DNA of 64,000 bases from positions 186,001-250,000 of the forward strand of contig NZ_CP125647.1 in assembly GCF_030053135.1 (NCBI RefSeq), read 5' to 3'. Shown in pieces: positions 16,241-25,064 of the stretch. The DNA is from Rhizobium sp. BT04 (lineage in GTDB: Bacteria > Pseudomonadota > Alphaproteobacteria > Rhizobiales > Rhizobiaceae). Every line of letters begins with the position of its first letter. Positions within the stretch are counted from its first letter, which is position 1. A program made the position numbers and the translations under genes. The notes below the pieces were generated by a model. That model was not told the DNA's origin, did no database searches, and was given only the letters and a program-made list of their open reading frames with translations.

Positions 16241-16717
16241 CTAAAGCGGAAACAGGCTCGTCAATGGCATGTGCGCTTTGACGATCGGCGACTTAAGGAC
16301 GACGAAGCTGAAATACTTGTCGATGCCGATCTCCATGTCGGAGAGCCGCTCCATGATCGTCTGGTACTCGCCGATCCCGGCAGTTACGAATTTCAAAAGA
16401 TAATCGTAGCCGCCCGAGACCAGATGGCATTCGATCACCTGGTCGATCTTCTCGACCGTCGTTAAAAACCGGGCGAAATCGATCTGCCGGTGGTTCTTCA
16501 GGGTGATTTCCGTGAAAACGGTCAGCGTCTGTCCGAGCTTCGCGACATTGATCTGCGCGGAATAGCCCTCGATATAACCTTCCGACTGCAGTTTTTTCAC
16601 CCGCATCAGGCAGGGGCTGGGCGAAAGATTGACGAGCTCGGCGAGCTCGACATTGGTGACACGGCCGTTTTTCTGCAATTCATGCAGAATTTTTATATCG
16701 ATCCGGTCGAGTTTCAT
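16241..16717 (-). CDS. Lrp/AsnC family transcriptional regulator
   Basis: 158 residues; the ATG at 16717 (MKLDRIDIKILHELQKNGR) follows GGAGAG and is the standard Lrp opening, so the longer in-frame start was rejected. The N-terminal winged helix-turn-helix spans residues 1-60 (TNVELAELVNLSPSPCLMRV), followed by the RAM ligand-binding domain with GGYDYLLKF. Lrp proteins sense amino acids; next to an aminotransferase gene the likely targets are the amine catabolic genes. A short GC hairpin (GGGGCC 16222-16227 with GGCCCC 16236-16241) abuts its stop and may aid termination. Confidence 0.9.
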   Translation of the reverse strand: MKLDRIDIKILHELQKNGRVTNVELAELVNLSPSPCLMRVKKLQSEGYIEGYSAQINVAKLGQTLTVFTEITLKNHRQIDFARFLTTVEKIDQVIECHLVSGGYDYLLKFVTAGIGEYQTIMERLSDMEIGIDKYFSFVVLKSPIVKAHMPLTSLFPL

Positions 16718-16948
16718 CTCTCCACTCCGCCTGTCGAAGCTGCCAGGGCCGCAGCATATTGTGCCGTCACCGTCGACAGTAGCACACCGAGGCCTCGTGT
16801 CGATCACGTTTCACCGGCTCGGGGAGGAACGAACAGGATGCGGCGATGGCCGCAACAGCATTTTATGCCGCCTGACCGGCGACGCGATGACGTGTGACGC
16901 CGTTCGACCGATCCACCCCATCGGCGATGGCCGCGTTGGTCTATCCGA

Positions 16949-18022
16949 TCAGACGTTGGAGGAATGGATTGCGTCGCAGACGGCGTCCGTGACGTCTTTG
17001 GTCGTGGCGGTGCCGCCGACGTCGGGTGTGAGGATGCCCGCGCCCGTGACCGCTTCGACGGCGCGCATGAGACGGGCCGAGGCCTCCTGCTCGCCGAGAT
17101 GGTCGAGCATCTGGGCGGCGGTCCAGAAGGTCGCGACAGGGTTGGCGATGCCCTTGCCGGCAATGTCGAAGGCCGAGCCGTGGATCGGTTCGAACATCGA
17201 GGGAAAACGGCGCTGCGGATCGATATTCGCGGTGGGCGCGACACCGATGCTGCCGGCGAGCGCGCCGGCGAGGTCGGACAGGATGTCAGCATGCAGGTTG
17301 GTCGCGACGATCGTGTCGAGGCTCTGCGGCTTCAGCGTCATCCGCACCGTCATGGCGTCGACCAGCATCTTGTCCCAGGCGACGTCAGAAAACTCTGCAG
17401 CCACCTCAGCGGCGATCTCGTCCCACATGACCATGCCGTGGCGTTGGGCATTCGATTTCGTCACGACCGTCAGCAACTTGCGCGGCCGCGCCTGCGCCAG
17501 TTTGAAGGCGTAGCGCATGATGCGGGTGACGCCGACGCGCGTGAAGATGGCGACCTCGGTGCCAACCTCCTCGGGCAGGCCGCGATGGGCGCGGCCGCCG
17601 TGGCCGGAATATTCTCCTTCGGAATTCTCCCGGACGATGACCCAGTCGAGGTCGCCGACGCCGCAATTGCGCAGGGGAGGGGTAATGCCTGGAAGGACTT
17701 TAATCGGCCGAACGTTGGCATATTGGTCGAAACCCTGGCAGATCGGCAGCCTGAGCCCCCAGAGGGTGATGTGATCGGGAACATCGGGCGCGCCGACAGC
17801 GCCGAAATAGATCGCGTCGAATTTCTTCAGCCGCTCAAGCCCGTCGGGGGGCATCATCACGCCATGCCGTTTGTAGTAATCGGAACCCCAGTCGAAGTTT
17901 TCGATGACGAACCTCACGTCGCCGAGACGTTTTTCCAGACTTGCGAGCACCGTTCGCCCGGCGGCAATGACTTCAGGTCCGATCCCGTCCGCAGGGATAG
18001 CCGCGATAGAATATTCGCGCAT
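16949..18022 (-). CDS. Tartrate dehydrogenase / isopropylmalate dehydrogenase-family enzyme
   Basis: 357 residues. The beta-decarboxylating dehydrogenase fold is evident from AAIPADGIGPEVIAAG at the N-terminus, ENSEGEYSGHGG, the catalytic Lys in VTKSNAQRHGMVMWD, the metal-binding Asp in THLHADILSD-like NLHADILSDL, and EPIHGSAFDIAGKGIANP. The NDP-binding segment and overall length fit the TtuC branch, which oxidises tartrate or malate, better than LeuB; there are no leucine genes nearby. Transcribed in the same direction as the Lrp gene but with a 230-base gap, so probably a separate unit. Confidence 0.85.
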   Translation of the reverse strand: MREYSIAAIPADGIGPEVIAAGRTVLASLEKRLGDVRFVIENFDWGSDYYKRHGVMMPPDGLERLKKFDAIYFGAVGAPDVPDHITLWGLRLPICQGFDQYANVRPIKVLPGITPPLRNCGVGDLDWVIVRENSEGEYSGHGGRAHRGLPEEVGTEVAIFTRVGVTRIMRYAFKLAQARPRKLLTVVTKSNAQRHGMVMWDEIAAEVAAEFSDVAWDKMLVDAMTVRMTLKPQSLDTIVATNLHADILSDLAGALAGSIGVAPTANIDPQRRFPSMFEPIHGSAFDIAGKGIANPVATFWTAAQMLDHLGEQEASARLMRAVEAVTGAGILTPDVGGTATTKDVTDAVCDAIHSSNV

Positions 18023-18282
18023 TGATCTTCTCCAGTAGCGTCTTGCGCCCGATCCGCCTCAAACGACTGCGGTGCGCGATGGATCAATCCATTGAGAACC
18101 ATCGCTGTGCAACATTTTTGCGTCACCTGCCGCGGATGAGGCACGCGCGTGGCAACCTCACGGGTAAAGCCGGTTTGCCTTTCGCGGCAATAATATTGCG
18201 ATAGCGCGTAGCGTCCATCATCTCTTTAGGTTTTACTAACATAATGATTCCATCGTCATTTTGAGATGCCTGGAATAGTCGG

Positions 18283-19188
18283 ATGACCAAGATTTCGGAG
18301 CGGCTCGCGGATTTGAGTGAGGAGAGCGCAGTCCTGATTGCGCTTTACGATCAGAACGATCGTTTGCGGTACGCAAACGTGGCCTTTCGTTCCACCTATG
18401 CCTTGGAACCCGAGGAAACGCCCTTATGGGCCGATCTGATGCGACGAAATACGAAGGCGGGGAAGGGCACGGTCATCAAGGCCACCGACTTCGAGACATG
18501 GCTCGTCTCAGCACAGTCGCGACGCGGCAAGCTCCCGTTTCGTGCCTTTGAAACCGATGTGGCCGACGGCCGATGGTTCTGGATGACCGAGACCGTCCAA
18601 GGTGACGGTTGGATGCTATGCATCGCAAGCGACATTACCCCTATGAAGACGAGCGAGCGTGACCTGAGGCAAGATCGCGATTTTGCGTTGCGGGCTTCAC
18701 AGACGGACGAACTGACCAGCATCTCCAACCGCCGCTTCATGATGGCGGCGCTCGAGAGCATGGTCGTGCGCCAGGCATCGGCAGAACCGGTCAGCGGTTG
18801 CACCTGCATCATGGATCTGGATTACTTCAAACGCATAAACGACGTATACGGGCACCAGGCTGGCGACGGCGTGCTCATCGATTTTGCCCGCCGCGTCCAA
18901 CCTCTGGTTCGCCGCCGCGACAGTTTCGGGCGCATCGGTGGGGAAGAATTCATGTTGATCCTGCCCGATACGACGCTCGGGCAAGGCGAATTGATCGTCG
19001 ACCGGATCCTGAAGGCGGTTCGAGGCGCGCGGCCCATCCGCTCGGCGCCCACATTCTCTTATACCTGCTCGGCTGGGCTTGCCGAGTTGCGCCGGGGCGA
19101 GACGGCGCGCGAGTTATACGCCCGGGCAGACGAGGCGCTTTACCATGCAAAACAGAGCGGCCGAGATCGGTTAAAGATCGTCGCCTGA
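18283..19188 (+). CDS. PAS-GGDEF diguanylate cyclase
   Basis: 301 residues. A PAS-like sensor occupies about residues 10-125 (LIALYDQNDRLRYANVAFR ... FWMTETVQGDGWMLCIASD), then a GGDEF domain from about 140. The substrate loop DLDYFKRINDVYGHQAGD and the active motif GGEEF are intact. RRRD stands five residues before GGEEF, the classic I-site for product inhibition by cyclic di-GMP. No membrane segments, so cytosolic. It makes cyclic di-GMP from GTP; the polysaccharide locus 5 kb downstream is a plausible target but no link is shown by sequence. Confidence 0.9.
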   Translation: MTKISERLADLSEESAVLIALYDQNDRLRYANVAFRSTYALEPEETPLWADLMRRNTKAGKGTVIKATDFETWLVSAQSRRGKLPFRAFETDVADGRWFWMTETVQGDGWMLCIASDITPMKTSERDLRQDRDFALRASQTDELTSISNRRFMMAALESMVVRQASAEPVSGCTCIMDLDYFKRINDVYGHQAGDGVLIDFARRVQPLVRRRDSFGRIGGEEFMLILPDTTLGQGELIVDRILKAVRGARPIRSAPTFSYTCSAGLAELRRGETARELYARADEALYHAKQSGRDRLKIVA

Positions 19189-19368
19189 GGGAGAGCTCTC
19201 GAGCGCCGAGACAGCGGATGTGTCGAAGACAGCGCTGGTGAAAAGGCAAGCCGCCGGCCTGTCCTTCGGCAGCATTGGCGGGCGAACGCCATGCACTGGG
19301 GTGCCGCTTGACGCTCCACCAACGCGACCTCACACTCGCAGGGTCGAAGGTGAGTCGGAATAGACTGT

Positions 19369-19403
19369 ACCACTTCACATCCGTTGCTCACTTGTGAAGT
19401 GGT
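19369..19403. promoter_or_regulatory. Perfect 11-bp inverted repeat upstream of unknown gene
   Basis: ACCACTTCACA (19369-19379) is the exact inverse of TGTGAAGTGGT (19393-19403), with a 13-base spacer. There is no T run after it, so it is more likely an operator or RNA hairpin than a terminator. It is 117 bases before the probable GTG start at 19520. Confidence 0.5.
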
Positions 19404-19519
19404 TGCCGGCACCGGGCTGAGTTGGTCAGCGCTGACTGACACCGGCTGGTCGCGAACAGGATCGTGGTTGATTGAGATCGAACTCGCAGCCGCTCCAACT
19501 TTGCTTGCGAGGGAATGCC

Positions 19520-20422
19520 GTGGACAAAATGTTATCAACAGTCGATCCTCCTCGCGGCCGCCCATTTTGGCACTGGAAGTTCGCATTGTGGAGCAACCGC
19601 CGCCGGCTGCTTTCGCCAGCGCTGTTGATATGCGTTCTGCTTCTTGCCGGTATCGCTGTTTTTTACCGTGAAATCCGCCACTCGGAAATTCCGATGGGTC
19701 GCCTTGAAGATCGAGCTCTCAACAAGGCTGGGCGATCATCACGCATAGCCGTCCGCCCTGATCCGGCGGCTCCTTCTCCTCTTCCGCCGATGTCTCTATC
19801 GCCGAAGCTGATCGAGGTCCCGAAACCGGAGTTGGCAGGTCAGTTTCTGCGGATGTGGCGCGTCTCGGGGCCGAATATTTGCGGCGCTCTCCGAGAGGCC
19901 GGCATCGAGATGAGCGAATGGAAAGCCGCATCGATGCGCAATCGCAATTATGAATGTTATTTTCAGCGCATCTACGAACGGGACGAGGCGCGTCCCCTCA
20001 GTTCGACCTTCCTGAAGGTTCGCGGAAACGAAATGGGCGATGTTCTCGAGATCCGCGCCAAGATCATCGGGCCGCAGACAGATGCCCAGGGGCGTCTCGC
20101 CCCGGCCGTCCTGCGCATTTTCGAGATCATTGTGAAGCAGGCGTGCTGGCGTGATTTCGAGGATACGCTGACGTCGATCCAACACCTGCGCAATGTCGAA
20201 TACGAACGCTTCGGTGCCTATCTCAGCTTCACGCGCGAGGCCGGCAGCGAAAATAACTTCAATTTTGCTCTTGGTCTTAAGGCGATCTCAGATCCCCAGC
20301 TGAGGACCAAGACGTATTTTTCGACAGACCGCTGGCTAGTCGGGACAAATCCCCGCAATGGCCCCGCCAACATCATCCTCATCGACCGCACCGGCACCTC
20401 GATGTCAGGCCGTTGCGTTTAA
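19520..20422 (+). CDS. Membrane-anchored protein of unknown function (possibly DUF6030)
   Basis: 300 residues from a GTG at 19520 with GAGGGA six bases upstream; a TTG at 19472 would be longer but has no ribosome site. One membrane helix near residues 30-50 (LLSPALLICVLLLAGIAVFY) follows a basic start, giving a short cytoplasmic tail and a periplasmic domain of about 240 residues. That domain has conserved-looking Cys and Trp residues but no enzyme motif I recognise. It reminds me of the rhizobial DUF6030 group; this is recall, not a search. It stands alone, with an inverted repeat upstream. Confidence 0.6.
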   Translation: MDKMLSTVDPPRGRPFWHWKFALWSNRRRLLSPALLICVLLLAGIAVFYREIRHSEIPMGRLEDRALNKAGRSSRIAVRPDPAAPSPLPPMSLSPKLIEVPKPELAGQFLRMWRVSGPNICGALREAGIEMSEWKAASMRNRNYECYFQRIYERDEARPLSSTFLKVRGNEMGDVLEIRAKIIGPQTDAQGRLAPAVLRIFEIIVKQACWRDFEDTLTSIQHLRNVEYERFGAYLSFTREAGSENNFNFALGLKAISDPQLRTKTYFSTDRWLVGTNPRNGPANIILIDRTGTSMSGRCV

Positions 20423-20790
20423 TGCCGGAATAAGCACCGGTCCGACCCAACTAACGAAGCGGCCGCTCGCATCATTCGCAGCTACTTCAAAAGACGTGCC
20501 CTAGGTGGGTTTCTCAAGGCAGCACTATCGCCGAAATCGCTTTTGGAGGGCAAGACATCGCCGATATAGAGCTGCTTGCAAGGTGCACGCTGCGCTCAAC
20601 GCAAAATCAATGGCAGAAGCGCTTCAGAATGGACCTCTCCGAATGATTATGAAAGCTTGGTATCGACGCTTATGCCGCGAAAAAAGCGGCGGACCTGCAG
20701 CTGCTCAAGCGTTGCCCGCACGTCAAGATTCCATGCTTTTTTTGGCGACGACGCGCGTTTTCGGGGTGAAGCAACCCCGGGAGTCCTGCC
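20423..20790. other. Gene-poor region
   Basis: About 370 bases with no supported gene. Short frames here have no recognisable domain and no ribosome site. It may be a decayed gene. The end carries GGGAG upstream of the small frameshifted gene at 20791. Confidence 0.3.
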
Positions 20791-20947
20791 ATGAGCAAGC
20801 GCGAATTGATCGATAACGGGACCGATAAACGCTATGTCCGTCGCGACACGGAGGGCAAGTTCAAGAAGAGCGATGATGTTTCGATAGCTCCCCACCGATG
20901 CGCGCCGTGAGGCAAAACACGACGCCAAGGGCGACCGCAAGCACTGA
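20791..20947 (+). pseudogene. Small conserved rhizobial protein, frameshifted
   Basis: The ATG follows GGGAG and opens MSKRELIDNGTDKRYVRRD, which I recall as the start of a short (about 50-60 residue) hydrophilic protein common in Rhizobiales. The frame breaks at a CCCC run (20890-20893) and stops at 20910. Removing one C restores a frame continuing TDARREAKHDAKGDRKH to a TGA at 20945-20947, the expected Lys/Asp-rich tail. Either a real one-base insertion or a sequencing error. Function unknown. Confidence 0.6.
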
Positions 20948-21072
20948 TTTGGATGTCCAACGCACCTTTGCGTCATCAAATGAGAGCGAGACGGCACTGC
21001 TTTCAAAGAGGAGGAAGAGCGGTTAATACAACTCAGGCACAAGGATTGTCTGTTCGGCTCGAGGCGCGGTGC

Positions 21073-22152
21073 ATGCGAAAACGGGAATTCCTGACGGGCG
21101 TGGCTGTTCTGGCCCTGTGCGTGACCGCAGGAGGTGCAGGCATGGCGGCGTCAAACGAACCAGTTGATGCTGCAGCGCTTGCAGCGCTACGGCCCGGCAT
21201 GCCGATGTCGGTGGTCGAGAAGGCCATGGGTTCCGCCTGGCGCATGTTGGCGCCGCATAAAGGCGGCATCATCGATACTCTCGAAAACACCCACGGCGTC
21301 ATCTTGCGGATCGATCGCAAAGGGCTGGTCGGCCAGATCAGCTTCAACTCCCGCTTCGAGCACACCATTGCCGGCGTGCCCATGGGCATCTCGCTTACCG
21401 ATCTTCGCACCACCGTGCCGGATATGCAGATTGGCGAGGAAAGCAAGGTGCGGCGAGCCACCCGCTTCGGCACGAAACAATTGCCGGAGGGCGAGCTTTC
21501 CGTCCGCATCACCTATGATACGGTTTCCGAGATCGAGATTTCGAACCCCGACGCCGAATATGCGGAGCCCACCGCGCCGCCCTACCCGGTCGCAAGCAGC
21601 ACGCCCGGCGCACCTTTCTCGGACCCGAACCTGAAGCTCGCGGTCATGTCGTCGCTTCTCTACGCCAAGGCGCTCGATCTCGGCACGCCGCAACAGCTTG
21701 CGAGCCATGTTCTGGGGCGGACGGTCGATCTGGAGAAGGATGGCTACGAGCTCATCCCCGAAGCGCTAGACTATCTGACCCGCTATCCGCTGAGCGACGA
21801 ACAGCTTGCGGCCGTCGAATGGATCGAATTCGACGGCGGCGCGGCGATCTATCCGTTCGCCTGGTATTTCTGGGGCGGCGAAGAAGGCGTGTTCGATGTC
21901 AAGGATCTCTCGGATATCCGTTTCTGCCCCAACCTGATAAGCATTTCGGTGATCTCGATGATCGACAAGGTCGATATTCGCGCCCTCGTTCGACTCAAGA
22001 AACTCGAGCGGGTCAGTATCAACGTCCCGTCGGAAAATATCGAGGCATTGCTCGATCTGCCGTCGCTCAGGACAGCCGGTCGCTTTCCCCGGAACCCGGT
22101 CACGCGCGAAATTTTCGAGGAGTTGGAGCGGCGCGGCGTGCAAGTCAACTGA
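21073..22152 (+). CDS. Secreted protein with DUF6892-like C-terminal domain
   Basis: 359 residues from the ATG at 21073. An N-terminal signal peptide (MRKREFLTGVAVLALCVTAG, cleavage near GMAAS) points to export. Residues about 30-170 form a domain with GMPMSVVEKAMG, reminiscent of SmpA/OmlA-like small domains. From about residue 185, DPNLKLAVMSSLLYAKAL through YPLSDEQLAAVEWIEFDGG and the leucine-rich VRLKKLERVSI matches what I recall of DUF6892, a family of unknown function. No catalytic motif. It is a single gene with no obvious partner. Confidence 0.7.
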   Translation: MRKREFLTGVAVLALCVTAGGAGMAASNEPVDAAALAALRPGMPMSVVEKAMGSAWRMLAPHKGGIIDTLENTHGVILRIDRKGLVGQISFNSRFEHTIAGVPMGISLTDLRTTVPDMQIGEESKVRRATRFGTKQLPEGELSVRITYDTVSEIEISNPDAEYAEPTAPPYPVASSTPGAPFSDPNLKLAVMSSLLYAKALDLGTPQQLASHVLGRTVDLEKDGYELIPEALDYLTRYPLSDEQLAAVEWIEFDGGAAIYPFAWYFWGGEEGVFDVKDLSDIRFCPNLISISVISMIDKVDIRALVRLKKLERVSINVPSENIEALLDLPSLRTAGRFPRNPVTREIFEELERRGVQVN

Positions 22153-23188
22153 TCGCAGTCCGCCTGATGATGAGGCGGTTTGACATTGCCTTGATGCGCG
22201 GCGGATCGGCAAATGAATGCAATGATCCGCTCACGATGATCCTTTAGTTGGTCCCAGATCGCTCCCAGGGGCTCCGGTCGCCATGCGAAAAACTCCCAAC
22301 CCAGCGACGAATCTTTGTTTCCTTGAATGCTCCACGGTCCTCGCGTCAGAAGTTTGCGATCGAGGAGGCAGACGTCTTTGAGATGCAAGCCGACGACAGA
22401 TGGATAGAACTGAGCGGTAACGACGGTTTCGAAAAGATCAACAGGAATATCTGGATGCGGAAAGCAGTGCTGATGCTCGCACAATTCCGATGACTTGTTG
22501 ACATAGTTAAGAGAGATAGCGTGCAAAGTGGTTCACAATTGCAGAAGTCACTTCGGCGAAATAGAAACTTTCCAGCTACCGCTTCGACAGCACTGTTCAT
22601 AAGGGTTTAGATCGCAGCATAGACCCAAAAAAAGTCCGTGACGGGACTCGACTTTACGAGGAAATTTGCAATTACTATTTGTAAACAAATGGGGCGCGGT
22701 CAAAGTTCAGTCTATTGGGCTTGTGATGGCTTGGGGATTGCTGGGGATAATTTGAAATTCGTTTATATTTTGCGGCACCGGATCGCTGAGACTGCGATGC
22801 CAGCCACTGGTGCCTCTGTTGCGGCACTTTCCAGAAGACAACAAGCTCGCAGGGATGCAAGTGAATCTTCTTTGTATATCGTGCGCCCGCTGAGTCGAAA
22901 GGTCAGATCCTGTCGAGATCTTCGTTGGGCTAGGTTCGGCCATTTGCAAGCAAATGGGAAAAATCGCTGCCTCGATCGGGCATTACGCGAACTTTAGTCT
23001 ACCTCAACCCGAAAGAATTTTATCAGGTCGAATGTGGGCTAACGCATTGCTGTGCAGTAAGCCGCAGGCCGCTTTTTTGAGGATCTTAAAATGCAAGAGA
23101 AATTATAGGCGTTGTCGCAATGCATCGCGAGTATAACATTTCGCGATTGCTTGTAACATTTTAACAAATTGAGGGAAGAACAGGTTCG
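22153..23188. other. About 1 kb without a supported gene, probably decayed
   Basis: The stretch turns AT-rich and has only short frames on either strand. A minus-strand frame from about 22526 (with CEHQHCFPHPDIPVDLFET and RGPWSIQGNKDSSLGWEFF) has a plausible protein look over about 110 residues, but it runs into the 3' end of the DUF6892 gene and has no family I recognise. Two related dyads at 22678 and 22941 are described separately. Confidence 0.3.
22678..22956. repeat. Two related dyad-symmetric motifs
   Basis: ATTTGTAAACAAAT (22678-22691; arms ATTTGT/ACAAAT) and CATTTGCAAGCAAATG (22941-22956; arms CATTTGC/GCAAATG) share ATTTG-y-AA-r-CAAATGGG and are 264 bases apart. They may be binding sites for one dimeric regulator or remnants of a repeat. 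Confidence 0.4.
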
Positions 23189-23389
23189 ATGTTGTTCGGC
23201 AGGAAGAAACGTGGGCATACATGCATGCGGTGTGGTAACGGCAAGAAGATCGATGGCGACGAACTGATTTGTTCATCTTGCATCGATGAGATTAACCTTC
23301 TGCCTGTGTCTAGCGCTAAGGTGGCGGATTCAGCCGGAGAAAAGCTTGAGATCGAGTACGAATTGCCAATAGAGCGTCGGCTCGGATAG
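23189..23389 (+). CDS. Small zinc-ribbon-like protein
   Basis: 66 residues, ATG preceded by GAGGGAAGAA. Two CxxC pairs, Cys12/Cys15 and Cys28/Cys31, 12 residues apart, form a zinc-ribbon-like knuckle after a basic start (MLFGRKKRGHTC). The rest is acidic and hydrophilic. Good ribosome site and cysteine spacing support it as a real gene, but I know no named family. No co-directional neighbour is close. Confidence 0.5.
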   Translation: MLFGRKKRGHTCMRCGNGKKIDGDELICSSCIDEINLLPVSSAKVADSAGEKLEIEYELPIERRLG

Positions 23390-23809
23390 AAGAATTTAGG
23401 AATACATTGTCTGAATCTCATGCTTCATCTTATGTGGTGGGGATCCATCGTATCTTTCGGACCTTCGTCTTCGGATACCGGCCGATGTCGGCGCCCGTGA
23501 TCCTCCGCTGTCTCCAATAGCGTTAAGATCGAATAAGCGAGCCTTGGCCGAACGCCGATCCTGCATCGATAATCATCAGTTGAACTAGTCGTGAATTTAG
23601 GCATTGCGGCGCACTGCGTCGTCCATAAACGCAACAGCGGGCGACGCAGCCCAGGGCGCTCCGACATGGTCGTGGAGCGCCCTGTTGATTCTCACGGAGA
23701 ACTGATCAGGCACATTACCCGCCGAGGAAAACCGGGCAACTGCATTTAGCCAGAGATGGTCATTCGGGCTTTTCCTCGAAGAACGCCAATAGTTGTCTGA
23801 ACACAGTAT
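23390..23809. other. Intergenic region with a strong hairpin
   Basis: About 420 bases without a supported gene. CAGGGCGCTCC (23652-23662) is the exact inverse of GGAGCGCCCTG (23674-23684), with an 11-base loop. It lies between the small zinc-ribbon gene and the convergent acyltransferase gene, so it may act as a terminator, although no long T run follows. Confidence 0.45.
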
Positions 23810-24874
23810 TCAGCCACCTTGAGCTGCGGGCCGCACACGGAGGCGGATCGCTCGATAATGGCTATTGAGATTTGTTCGCACTCTCTCGCTAGCGAGATGT
23901 AAAAGCTCCGCCAGTCCGTAAACTGCAAGGACGACGATCGATATCGCAGCTATGTCGGGCATTCTGGTCCAGAGTTTTAGATAGTGAATAAGTGTCACGC
24001 CGATATTCTGATGGATCAGGTATATCTCGTACGACACCAAGCCGAGACGAGCTAATGGTGCCCATTCCAGCCTGATGTCTAAGCTGGTCACGGCGATCAG
24101 GACCGCCACCACAAAAAGGATCGCCAAGTTTGAAACTATGAGCGGGACCTGCTTGATCGGCAAAGCCGGCCAGTGGATCACGAAAAAAACGGCCGACATA
24201 GCATAGAGAATCGTGGCAACTTTTGGCTGCTTCAAAAACGTCTGATAGGCAATCGCTGTACCGCACAGGAAGAAGGGCATGTAGTTCGCGAGGAAGATTA
24301 CCTTGCCGACCTTTAGAGCGACGAGTTCGATCAACGCTCCAGCAATTTGTAGGACTATTAGCCCTACCCAAAAGCGTTCGCGCAGCAACCAGAACATGAT
24401 CGCTACCCAAATGTAGAATTTCACTTCTACGGCGAGGCTCCAGTAAGCACCGTCGACGTACTTCAAACCTAGTTGCCAGGCGACCAGGGCGATCGAGGCA
24501 ACAAACTCCAGCGGCGTAGTATGAAATTCCGGGAGTCCGACGGTATTCAGGAACGCGAAACTTACGATTGCAGCGATGACCAGCGCCGGATAGATGCGTG
24601 AGAATCGTCGATAAGCAAAGTCGATCGCGTCCGACGATCGCAACACAGTTACCGTGATGAATGTGCCCGAGAGTACGAAGAATGCTTCGACACCGAGATT
24701 CCCTAGCGCGAAATATGGATCATAGGTCGTTGCAAATCCGTACAAATTCTCTTCGTGAAAGGGCGGCGCCCAAGCGACAAGATAATGGAATGCCATCACA
24801 ACAATGATGAAAAACGCCCTAAAGCTGTCGAGCGTCAAATTTCTCTCTTTATGCATCCGTTCATCCCACTGCAA
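23810..24874 (-). CDS. Acyltransferase 3 family membrane protein
   Basis: 354 residues with about ten hydrophobic helices. It begins RNLTLDSFRAFFIIVVMAFHY, the acyltransferase-3 opening in which the conserved R-x10-H arrangement includes the catalytic His; FFVLSGTFI near residue 88 is the second family signature. Such proteins transfer acetyl, succinyl or other acyl groups from the cytoplasm to sugars of exported polysaccharides. It starts the polysaccharide locus, divergent from a GT2 gene. The GC content is lower than in the preceding catabolic genes, consistent with transfer of the locus. Confidence 0.85.
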   Translation of the reverse strand: MQWDERMHKERNLTLDSFRAFFIIVVMAFHYLVAWAPPFHEENLYGFATTYDPYFALGNLGVEAFFVLSGTFITVTVLRSSDAIDFAYRRFSRIYPALVIAAIVSFAFLNTVGLPEFHTTPLEFVASIALVAWQLGLKYVDGAYWSLAVEVKFYIWVAIMFWLLRERFWVGLIVLQIAGALIELVALKVGKVIFLANYMPFFLCGTAIAYQTFLKQPKVATILYAMSAVFFVIHWPALPIKQVPLIVSNLAILFVVAVLIAVTSLDIRLEWAPLARLGLVSYEIYLIHQNIGVTLIHYLKLWTRMPDIAAISIVVLAVYGLAELLHLASERVRTNLNSHYRAIRLRVRPAAQGG

Positions 24875-25064
24875 CTGCGATGCACTTAAGCGGGGACACG
24901 AAGGCTAAGTCAATTCATTTTCGCGGCGTCATTTCTACTGGGTCCACCCTTCACGAACCTATGGATTTTCACCAAACCGCCAAATAATTGCGATATAGAA
25001 CTCGACTTGGAAGATCAGATTGGTTTACAAATTTCTAAACCTTGAATTGTCATTCGGGGGCTCC

